Below, piece after piece: positions 1 through 5,897 of a DNA stretch of 8,348 bases. The notes below the pieces were generated by a model. It was not told the DNA's origin and did no database searches. It saw only the letters and a list, made by a program, of their open reading frames with translations. The position numbers and the translations under genes are program-made. The DNA is from CBDHHC01 sp050633205 (lineage in GTDB: Bacteria > Pseudomonadota > Alphaproteobacteria > Rhizobiales > CBDHHC01): positions 1 to 8,348 of the forward strand of contig JBOEGA010000184.1 of NCBI GenBank assembly GCA_050633205.1, written 5' to 3'. How positions within the stretch are numbered: the stretch's first letter is position 1; each line of letters starts with the position of its first letter.

Positions 1-354
1 TGAATTGACAATACACTTTCCCTGTACGCATTTAAGGCCCGCTTCAATAACGTGCCACTTCGAAGAATCAATCATGATCGGCACACGTGAGATATCAGGC
101 TCTGCCGCCATCAGGTTTAGGAAAGTGACCATCGCCTGCTCACTATCCAACATGCCTTCATCCATGTTGACGTCAATTATCTGCGCACCGTTTTCCACCT
201 GCTGACGAGCAACATCAATTGCCGTCGTATAATCGTCCGCTTCAATCAGCTTTCGAAACCGCGCGGAACCAGTAACATTGGTCCGCTCACCGACATTAAT
301 AAAATTTTGCGCAGCATTTGATGCAGCTATTTCGTTCTGTTCAGAATTTGTCAT
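1..354 (-). CDS. metH: Methionine synthase MetH, C-terminal part (pterin-binding module onward), partial
   Basis: Cobalamin-dependent methionine synthase moves the methyl group of 5-methyl-THF via methylcobalamin to homocysteine in the cytoplasm. The 118 codons seen here run off the window edge still in frame. They start MTNSEQNEIAAS and enter the folate (pterin-binding, DHPS-like) barrel at about residue 20, with the family signatures NVGERTNVTGSARF, ENGAQIIDVNMDEGM and VPIMIDSSKWHVIEAGLKC. The homocysteine-binding domain that precedes this module in full-length MetH is absent and is encoded just upstream as a separate gene. The ATG at 352-354 is chosen because it falls a few residues before the conserved barrel; its Shine-Dalgarno is weak (GAGA about 8 bases upstream). 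Whether the cobalamin-binding and reactivation domains follow cannot be seen. Confidence 0.93.
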   Translation of the reverse strand, partial: MTNSEQNEIAASNAAQNFINVGERTNVTGSARFRKLIEADDYTTAIDVARQQVENGAQIIDVNMDEGMLDSEQAMVTFLNLMAAEPDISRVPIMIDSSKWHVIEAGLKCVQGKCIVNS

Positions 355-385
355 CACAAGTCTCGTGAATGTTTTTATAAAAATG

Positions 386-413
386 AGTATTTAACGATAG
401 GCTATCTAGTAAA
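386..413 (-). promoter_or_regulatory. Candidate promoter for the C-terminal metH gene
   Basis: On the minus strand a -35-like TTTACT (408-413) and a -10-like AATACT (386-391) are separated by 16 bases, about 32 bases before the start codon. Each box matches four of six consensus positions. A small inverted repeat, GATAG-G-CTATC (396-406), lies in the spacer and could be an operator. It is attractive mainly because a terminator lies just upstream, so the downstream half would need its own start. The match is weak. Confidence 0.3.
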
Positions 414-426
414 GAAATATTTTGTT

Positions 427-454
427 AAAAAGAACGACTAAAGTCGCTCTTTTT
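427..454 (-). terminator. Intrinsic terminator-like hairpin between the two metH halves
   Basis: In the minus-strand RNA the core stem GAGCGACU/AGUCGUUC is flanked by A and U runs and ends in UUUUU, with a tiny UUUA loop. One pair is a G-U wobble in this orientation but an A-C mismatch on the other strand, so the structure fits minus-strand transcription best. It begins about 5 bases after the stop of the upstream metH half and ends about 72 bases before the start of the next half. The terminator may be leaky or may uncouple the two genes. Confidence 0.7.
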
Positions 455-458
455 AAAA

Positions 459-1520
459 CTACCCGTAAACAAACGGCTCTAGTCCGGACAACCTCGTTTT
501 AACGGGCACCGCTTGGATTTTTCGTGGTGCGTATGGCGCAACGGCGTCTGCGATGGCTTTAATATGCGCAGGTGTTGAACCACAACATCCGCCCACCATA
601 TTAATGAGACCATGCTTCGCCCAGTCCTCTAACAACTCGGCCATCTCTTCCGGCGTTTGATCGTAATCACCCATTTCATTCGGCAAACCAGCATTAGGAT
701 AAACACTTACAAAGGTTTCTGAGATGGGATCGATAGCTTGAACTGCAGGGCGTAATTGTTCGGCACCGAAGGAACAATTAAAACCGATGGCAAGCGGATC
801 TAAATGTCGCAGAGAATACCAAAATGCTTCTGGAGTCTGCCCTGAAAGGTTTCTGCCAGAAAAATCGGTAATGGTTCCAGAAATCATGATCGGCAAAGTA
901 ATGCCCGTCTCTCTAAAAACTTTTTTGGCAGCAAAGCCTGCGGCTTTCGCATTTAAGGTATCGAAAATTGTTTCGATTAAAATAATGTCGACATCGCCTT
1001 CAATCAAACCACGAATCTGTTCACCATAGGCTTCAACCAACTCATCAAAAGTTACCGCTCGAAATCCAGGATTATTCACGTCGGGTGAAATCGACGCGGT
1101 TCTGTTCGTTGGGCCGACCGAGCCAGCGACAAAACGTGGCTTATCCGGTGTTTTTGCGGTCCATTTATCGGCGACGGCACGCGCTAATTTAGCACCCTCA
1201 ACATTGAGCTCATAAGCGAGGGATTCCATTCCGTAATCAGCCATGGCTATTGTGGTACTACTAAAAGTATCGGTTTCGATAATGTCAGAACCGGCGGCAA
1301 GGTACTGATCATTAATCTCAGTAATAATATCTGGGCGGGTCAAGATCAGTAGGTCGTTATTGCCTTTTAAGTCACTCGGCCAATCAGCAAAACGTTCACC
1401 ACGATAGTCTTCTTCCGTCAGATTATACGTTTGCACCATTGTGCCCTTCGCGCCATCTAGAATTAAAATTCTTTCTTCTACAACTTTATTTAACGCAGCG
1501 ATGCGTTGCTCTCTGTTCAT
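459..1520 (-). CDS. metH: Methionine synthase N-terminal half: stand-alone homocysteine S-methyltransferase module
   Basis: This 353-residue protein is the homocysteine-binding zinc barrel of MetH, which would accept the methyl group from methylcobalamin carried by the partner protein. Visible motifs are LDGAKGTMVQ (21-30), the zinc ligand in GFNCSFGA (Cys249) and the pair in GGCCGSTPAHI (Cys312, Cys313), matching Cys247/310/311 of E. coli MetH. It ends with LSGLEPFVYG, the linker that in one-piece MetH leads straight into the pterin domain. The gene is therefore split at a domain boundary and not truncated. The start has a modest Shine-Dalgarno (AAGAG, about 7 bases upstream). It lies 73 bases after metF, with no terminator seen between, so the two are probably co-transcribed. 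A BHMT-type or MmuM-like enzyme is less likely given the adjacent pterin half. Confidence 0.93.
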   Translation of the reverse strand: MNREQRIAALNKVVEERILILDGAKGTMVQTYNLTEEDYRGERFADWPSDLKGNNDLLILTRPDIITEINDQYLAAGSDIIETDTFSSTTIAMADYGMESLAYELNVEGAKLARAVADKWTAKTPDKPRFVAGSVGPTNRTASISPDVNNPGFRAVTFDELVEAYGEQIRGLIEGDVDIILIETIFDTLNAKAAGFAAKKVFRETGITLPIMISGTITDFSGRNLSGQTPEAFWYSLRHLDPLAIGFNCSFGAEQLRPAVQAIDPISETFVSVYPNAGLPNEMGDYDQTPEEMAELLEDWAKHGLINMVGGCCGSTPAHIKAIADAVAPYAPRKIQAVPVKTRLSGLEPFVYG

Positions 1521-1593
1521 AAATTTACTCTTCGAATTTTCTAAGGCGTTTCACAACCTAGCTTAACTTTAAAATTTTTTAACTGGCTATTTT

Positions 1594-2487
1594 TTATTTT
1601 CCGGAGCGCATACCCAAGATATGGCAAATAGCGTAAACCAAGTCGGCGCGATTCATCGTATAAAAATGAAAATTTGTCACGCCATTGTCGAGCAGCTCCA
1701 TCACTTGCTCAACGGCAACAGCAGCGGCAACCAAACGATGAGTATCGGGATCTTCTTCAAGACCCTCAAAGCGTTGGGTTAACCATTCGGGGACATCAGT
1801 ACCTGTCGCGGCAGCAAACTTTGATATTTGTTGAATATTGGGGATAGGAACAATACCCGGCGTAATAGGAATATCGATGCCTCTCGCTTGGACCTTATCG
1901 AGATAACGGAAATAGTGATCGTTATCGAAAAAGAATTGTGTAATCGCGCGCGTCGCCCCTGCATCAACTTTTGCTTTTAACATATCGATGTCGGCTTCAG
2001 TGGTTGGGCTGTCAGGATGTTTCTCTGGATACGCCGATACCGAGATTTCAAAGTCGCCTATCTTTTTAATGCCCTCGATTAAGTCAACGCTTGTCGCGTA
2101 CCCTCCAGGAAAAGGTTCGTATTTTGCGCCAGCACCTGCCGGTGGATCACCGCGTAATGCGACGATGTGACGCACGCCTGCATCCCAATAATCTTGAATT
2201 ACCTCGTCCACTTGCTCTTTGGTCGCGCCGACACAGGTTAAATGTGCTGCTGGCTTTAATTTTGTTTCTTGCACAATTCGCGAGACCGTCGCGTGCGTAC
2301 GTTCGCGAGTCGAACCACCCGCGCCATAGGTTACCGAAACAAAAGTAGGATCTAATGGCGCGAGCCGACGGATTGAATTCCACAAAGATTCTTCCATCTT
2401 TTCTGTTTTGGGTGGAAAAAATTCAAATGAAACCGTGAGGTCGCTTGCGAGAACCGAGCGACTTTTCCGGCTGGTTAAATCCGTCAT
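1594..2487 (-). CDS. metF: 5,10-methylenetetrahydrofolate reductase (MetF)
   Basis: MetF is a cytoplasmic FAD enzyme reducing 5,10-methylene-THF to 5-methyl-THF, the methyl donor used by MetH encoded just downstream. The 297 residues match the normal length of bacterial MetF (E. coli 296). Seen in order: SFEFFPPKTE with the catalytic Glu22, FVSVTYGAGGSTRERT (49-64), AHLTCVG (81-87), HIVALRGDPP with FAD-contacting Asp114, TQFFFDND with Gln184, the folate-side Phe224, and HFYTMNRADL near the C terminus (274-283). All residues expected for activity are present. The ATG is supported by GGAG about 8 bases upstream (GGAGTAAGGATC before ATG). It is the first gene of the metF-metH block. Confidence 0.97.
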   Translation of the reverse strand: MTDLTSRKSRSVLASDLTVSFEFFPPKTEKMEESLWNSIRRLAPLDPTFVSVTYGAGGSTRERTHATVSRIVQETKLKPAAHLTCVGATKEQVDEVIQDYWDAGVRHIVALRGDPPAGAGAKYEPFPGGYATSVDLIEGIKKIGDFEISVSAYPEKHPDSPTTEADIDMLKAKVDAGATRAITQFFFDNDHYFRYLDKVQARGIDIPITPGIVPIPNIQQISKFAAATGTDVPEWLTQRFEGLEEDPDTHRLVAAAVAVEQVMELLDNGVTNFHFYTMNRADLVYAICHILGMRSGK

Positions 2488-2565
2488 GATCCTTACTCCA
2501 ATAACTTTTGATTATCTTGCTGAGGCACTATTTTTGAAACTGAGCTTGCCTGAAATATATTGTGG

Positions 2566-2632
2566 GCAACAATTGCGATGGGATTTATCCCAACCATAAA
2601 ACCAAGCAACAACTTAATGGGATTTAGCCCAA
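2566..2632. repeat. Two tandem ~39-base repeats with palindromic hairpins in the metF leader
   Basis: Two related units follow each other with an offset of 39-40 bases, each containing GCAACAA, a short variable stretch, then TGGGATTTA(T/G)CCCAA. In the first, TGGGAT-TT-ATCCCA (2579-2592) is a perfect 14-base palindrome. In the second, TGGGATTTAGCCCA (2618-2631) has one mismatch. Both fall inside the predicted metF 5' untranslated region on the minus strand, so they would form two hairpins in that RNA. They could be a REP-like dispersed repeat or a regulatory element. No known riboswitch consensus was recognised. Confidence 0.6.
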
Positions 2633-2638
2633 GCGCGG

Positions 2639-2666
2639 AGAATACAGTAATAGTGATTTTTTTCAA
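2639..2666 (-). promoter_or_regulatory. metF: Candidate sigma-70 promoter for metF
   Basis: On the minus strand a -35-like TTGAAA (2661-2666, five of six to TTGACA) and a -10-like TATTCT (2639-2644, four of six) are 16 bases apart. Transcription would begin near 2631, giving a leader of about 145 bases that contains both hairpin repeats before the metF ATG. No clear MetJ box array or MetR site was found, so regulation is unknown. Confidence 0.4.
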
Positions 2667-2695
2667 TCCTAATCCAGCCTAGTGGAGATCAACAA

Positions 2696-2745
2696 CTCCC
2701 GAAGGGAGCGAAAAATCCATTTCAAACTCAGGCAAAAGAATGGAT
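2696..2745. repeat. Two small inverted repeats upstream of the zinc-ribbon gene
   Basis: CTCCC-GAA-GGGAG (2696-2708) is a perfect 5-bp stem with a three-base loop. ATCCATT (2715-2721) is mirrored by AATGGAT (2739-2745) across 17 bases. Both lie in the divergent region between metF and the plus-strand zinc-ribbon gene. The first lacks a T-run on either side typical of a terminator. They may be leader structures or operators of the downstream gene; no function is assigned. Confidence 0.35.
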
Positions 2746-2826
2746 GAGCACACGGTATTTTCAAGTTATTATTCGCTAATCGGCTTTCGTAATACAAACA
2801 GCAACAAACAAATAAAGAGGGATGTG

Positions 2827-3201
2827 ATGAGCAACGATAATTTTCCACCTGAATTCTATCAAGCTAATATCGCCGCCGAATCAGCACGAAAGAAAGCATC
2901 CAGCGATTCCGGGTCCGCTTCTACAGATGCGCTTAATAAAATTGATGAACTGAGCAAGCAACTTAAGCAACTGAGCTTATTATCGGAATCAATGTGGCTG
3001 TTACTTCAAAAAACCAGTGGACTCAAACCAGAGCAATTACAACTGGCTTTAACAAAAGTTCAGGAGAATAGAGAGCAGCGCAGTCAAGCTAGAGTTAAAT
3101 GTCCTAAGTGCGCGCAAAGTATTTCAGCGAAAGCCAACAAGTGTATTTATTGTGGCGCCGAGACCCGCGCGACCTTACAAAAAAATCCCTTCGAGATTTA
3201 A
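2827..3201 (+). CDS. Small zinc-ribbon protein of unknown function
   Basis: The family is not recognised. The 124-residue product has three visible parts. A polar, Ser/Ala-rich N terminus (1-34) is followed by a Leu/Lys/Gln-rich segment (about 35-85: IDELSKQLKQLSLLSE and on) that looks helical, possibly coiled coil. Last comes a C-terminal zinc ribbon with CPKC (Cys92, Cys95) and CIYCG (Cys106, Cys109), spaced as in double-zinc-ribbon motifs. There is no signal peptide or membrane segment, so it should be cytoplasmic, perhaps binding nucleic acid or protein (inference). The ATG at 2827 is preferred over the in-frame ATG at 2740 because AGAGGG lies 5 bases upstream, while the earlier start has no ribosome site and would add an unlike N terminus. 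It is transcribed divergently from metF, and its stop codon overlaps that of the convergent DUF2459-like gene. Confidence 0.78.
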   Translation: MSNDNFPPEFYQANIAAESARKKASSDSGSASTDALNKIDELSKQLKQLSLLSESMWLLLQKTSGLKPEQLQLALTKVQENREQRSQARVKCPKCAQSISAKANKCIYCGAETRATLQKNPFEI

Positions 3202-3773
3202 ATTTGTCGCATTACCCAACCCGCAAAAAAACTTGCTAGATAGTGAACGTCTAAACCAGAACGCTTAAGCGTTTTCGCCGTCCAGTTGTTGCAATTTTTG
3301 AACATGTGATAAATACCACGCGCTTTGTAGTACTGAAACCCATTGTCTTCAACCCGGACCAATTGCGGTTTTGATTCTTTATCCAACTTAAAGGAACCTT
3401 CGATAAAGGCCATCAATTTTTCAAGCGCTATTGCTTCAGTGTCAATTTCTTTTACTTCGCTATGCTCGGACTCAACCTTATCCAACATCGATACCTCAAC
3501 AACCGACAAAGAAGGCAGAGCTAAAGCTTTAAATGCTTTAAAGAGATTCTTCTTAGTAGACCCATAATAATCTCGATCCCCCCACCCAAACCTAACGAAG
3601 GGTTTATCATCCAGTATCGCTTCCAACTGAGGCGCAGCTTCCACCACGAGAATTCGAGGGATAATTATCGCCGTGTGGTAACTTTCTCGCTCCACCCAAA
3701 TTTTTTCCGCTTGTGACTGCATACACCCGCCCACCAATAAACCCAGTATCCCAATCAAATTTTTAATTTTCAT
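3198..3773 (-). CDS. DUF2459-like putative lipoprotein
   Basis: This 191-residue protein resembles the DUF2459 family, whose biochemical role is not established to my knowledge. Visible family-like motifs are YHTAIIIP (32-39), VRFGWGDRDYYG (60-71) and NCNNWTAKTLKRSGL (160-174). The N terminus MKIKNLIGILGLLVGGC is a short lipoprotein signal with a lipobox-like VGGC (Cys17), implying anchoring at the inner or outer membrane facing the periplasm. The conserved His33 and Cys161 recall circularly permuted cysteine-peptidase folds, but that is speculation. The ATG has AGAGG 7 bases upstream. The 201 bases separating it from the nuclease-fusion gene upstream show no gene or clear terminator. Its stop codon (TAA, 3198-3200) overlaps the stop of the zinc-ribbon gene on the other strand. 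Confidence 0.85.
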   Translation of the reverse strand: MKIKNLIGILGLLVGGCMQSQAEKIWVERESYHTAIIIPRILVVEAAPQLEAILDDKPFVRFGWGDRDYYGSTKKNLFKAFKALALPSLSVVEVSMLDKVESEHSEVKEIDTEAIALEKLMAFIEGSFKLDKESKPQLVRVEDNGFQYYKARGIYHMFKNCNNWTAKTLKRSGLDVHYLASFFAGWVMRQI

Positions 3774-3974
3774 AAGCTAGCCTCTATTCCCTCAAAATTC
3801 AAATCGTTTCTTTTCCCAGATCCACCTCACACGACCAAGGCGTTCACTTGGCGGGCATTAAGAACAATTGGCTCAGGGAAGTGAAATCAAACGGAAATAG
3901 AAGCATTCATCAGAACACTTAGTAGCAAGGAATAATACTTCGAAAGCGAATGATGCTATTGGCACCCCAGGCCT

Positions 3975-5420
3975 CTACATCTGCTGGGTGACAATAGTCA
4001 GATTGCTGCTTGGAGAAACTAGAAACTTCGACAGAATTTTATAAATGTCGTACTCAAAACTTAGTTTTTTGAGCTCAGCGTTATTTGCGTATTCGGACTG
4101 CATCGCTTTCATTTCTGCAAGCGAGCTAGCGCTAGCCAGGTGACACCACTGATAAATTAAATGGAATTGATCACAACTTTTTTTACCTTCAACATCATTT
4201 TGCACATTTTCTTTTACTATCACCGAGCCTTGATGTGGCCAAAGCTCCAGCTTCCACGCGTCGAGCGCTGACCTTACGCGAGCATTGTATTTTTCTGTAC
4301 TTTCTTTATTCGCACAAGGCCCCAAACATTTATGCAATTGGTGCGCGAAACAAGGGCCGCTGCGAGATTTTTCCAATCCGGTAAAACGATGGCATAAGGC
4401 GTAGTCATCAACAATCTTTCGCAATGTTTCTGTGGCCATTTTTTTTGATCGAAAAATCCCGACTATACTCGGCAACTTTTCCAGTGAAATTATTTTGCTA
4501 CTCTTTACCGCCACGTTGAGATAACCCAGTTTGTTCTCTGAAAACTCAAAATACCAAGGCGACTGAGTTTTACGAAGCTGGCGATTGTAAATTGGCCGCA
4601 ACTCTTTTATAAGTTTAGCTTCCATTAATTGCGCACCAAAATCTCCCGCACAAATACGGCTTTCAATACGTCTTATTTGAACTGACATTTCCAGCTCTTT
4701 GTCGCTAAGGTGATCATTAGTGAAATGAGATTTAACTCGATCACGGATATTTACCGACTTCCCGACATATAAGAGCGTATCTTTCTCGTCATAAAATAAA
4801 TAAACACCGGCATTGATTGGTAGGCCATCAACTTCAGTTTGGTTAATATGGGGAGGAAGGCTGGCGGTTTTTAGTTGCAATTGCAGAATTTTTTGTAGAC
4901 TTTCCACGCCAAATATTTTCGTCCACTTACTCACTAATTGTACCAACAAATCTGCATCACCCATCGCGCGGTGACGAGCCTCTACGAATAATCCGTGGAC
5001 GTGAATTAAATTGTCGAGACTGTGTTTACCGAGTTCCGGCATTAATGCACGAGATAACTTCACCGTACACAACACTTTAGTTCGGTAATCGAAACCTAAA
5101 CGCCGAAATTCATTCTTTAAAAAACTATGATCAAAACGCGCATTATGTGCCACCAAGGTTTTATCTAAGAGTCGCGACAACAAATCTTCCGCGATATCTG
5201 CAAACACCGGCGCGTCCGCCACCATCGCATCGTCAATGCCGGTGAGGTTGGTAATAAATTGTGAAATAGGCACTTCTGGATTAACAAGCGTTTGGTATTG
5301 ATCAATCACCTCGCCATCGAAAACTTCGATTAGCGCAACTTCAGTAATACGATCCGCCGATGCCTTACCGCCGGTCGTTTCGAGGTCGAGGAAAATAAAG
5401 TGGCCTTTTGGAAATTGCAT
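3975..5420 (-). CDS. DnaQ-type 3'-5' exonuclease fused to UvrC/Cho-type GIY-YIG nuclease
   Basis: This 481-residue two-nuclease protein probably acts in DNA repair in the cytoplasm. Residues 7-165 form a DEDDh exonuclease like DNA polymerase III epsilon: FLDLETTG (Asp12, Glu14), HNARFDHSF (Asp97) and ARHRAMGDADL (His150, Asp155) complete the catalytic set. Residues about 200-285 are a GIY-YIG domain: GVYLFY (Tyr207), LLYVGKS (Tyr218), an IRDRVKSH arginine (Arg226), EAKLIK (Glu267) and PIYNRQL (Asn279). A UvrC/Cho-like cysteine motif follows, SGPCFAHQLHKCLGPC (Cys357, Cys365, Cys369). UvrC's C-terminal RNase H-like and HhH domains are absent, so it is Cho-like, not UvrC. Comparable exonuclease/GIY-YIG fusions exist, for example mycobacterial Rv2191. 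No convincing Shine-Dalgarno precedes the ATG, and no good LexA box is seen. In vivo substrate unknown. Confidence 0.93.
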   Translation of the reverse strand: MQFPKGHFIFLDLETTGGKASADRITEVALIEVFDGEVIDQYQTLVNPEVPISQFITNLTGIDDAMVADAPVFADIAEDLLSRLLDKTLVAHNARFDHSFLKNEFRRLGFDYRTKVLCTVKLSRALMPELGKHSLDNLIHVHGLFVEARHRAMGDADLLVQLVSKWTKIFGVESLQKILQLQLKTASLPPHINQTEVDGLPINAGVYLFYDEKDTLLYVGKSVNIRDRVKSHFTNDHLSDKELEMSVQIRRIESRICAGDFGAQLMEAKLIKELRPIYNRQLRKTQSPWYFEFSENKLGYLNVAVKSSKIISLEKLPSIVGIFRSKKMATETLRKIVDDYALCHRFTGLEKSRSGPCFAHQLHKCLGPCANKESTEKYNARVRSALDAWKLELWPHQGSVIVKENVQNDVEGKKSCDQFHLIYQWCHLASASSLAEMKAMQSEYANNAELKKLSFEYDIYKILSKFLVSPSSNLTIVTQQM

Positions 5421-5897
5421 AATCTAGTCGACTAAAAGTTTTTGAATCCACTGTAGTTATTTTCTAGAAGCCTCCTGCTGGCTTCGTAGCGGGTCATCAT
5501 TACCATTGGCGGCATGTATACAAGCGGCACTGGATACGAATACTAATCTTTGGTAAACCGAAAATATTCTATTTTTAAAATGCCCATGAAGAATCAACCG
5601 TAAACGCAATATACATTGCACCTGACTACTGTACAAGTAACCAGCTCACGACCTCGCTAACCATTCTTAACGGGTCGCCAGGCCTTAACACACCAGCCAC
5701 CCTCCTTGCCGCCTGCCAAAGGGTACCCTATAGACTCGCAACCATGCTTCATCTGGCTTAAAATGCCTGCCCTATTTTATTAATGAATTGATCTAATCAA
5801 TTGAACTAAGTTATCGCCAACGCAGGTTGGTAGTACATCACCCCACGCTACCGAGTGATCAGCACTCAAGTAATGCAAGCGGCTACGAGGATTCAGA
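5421..5897. other. 477-base divergent intergenic region, no gene seen
   Basis: This separates the nuclease-fusion gene (minus) from the IlvX-like gene (plus). No open frame with a start, ribosome site and protein-like composition was found on either strand. It is heterogeneous: AT-rich around 5550-5600, more GC-rich around 5640-5755, AT-rich again around 5760-5815. A 10-bp palindrome, AGGGTACCCT (5720-5729), and the operator-like repeat at 5786-5802 lie inside. Promoters of both neighbours should be here, but no strong -35/-10 pair stood out. Confidence 0.6.
5786..5802. promoter_or_regulatory. Operator-like 17-bp inverted repeat upstream of the IlvX-like gene
   Basis: AATTGAT-CTA-ATCAATT is a perfect 7-bp inverted repeat with a 3-base centre, 95 bases before the start codon at 5898. 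Its core TTGATCTAATCAA fits the T-N11-A pattern of LysR-family sites and is also the size of a TetR- or GntR-type operator. No regulator gene is in the window, so the binding protein is unknown. Confidence 0.4.

Noticed and set aside
1521..1593. Terminator between metF and the N-terminal metH half
   Set aside because: The A/T runs there are locally palindromic but contain no GC-containing stem followed by a T-run, so co-transcription is more likely.
2488..2640. Known SAM, SAH or cobalamin riboswitch upstream of metF
   Set aside because: No B12-box or SAM/SAH aptamer consensus could be recognised; only tandem hairpin repeats are visible.
2740..2826. Longer start for the zinc-ribbon protein at 2740
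   Set aside because: It has no ribosome site, while the ATG at 2827 has AGAGGG 5 bases upstream; the extra residues look like translated leader.
5451..5466. Possible LexA (SOS) box upstream of the exonuclease/GIY-YIG gene
   Set aside because: Only the left half-site CTGTA matches; the right half reads CTA in place of CAG, so the CTG-N10-CAG pattern fails.
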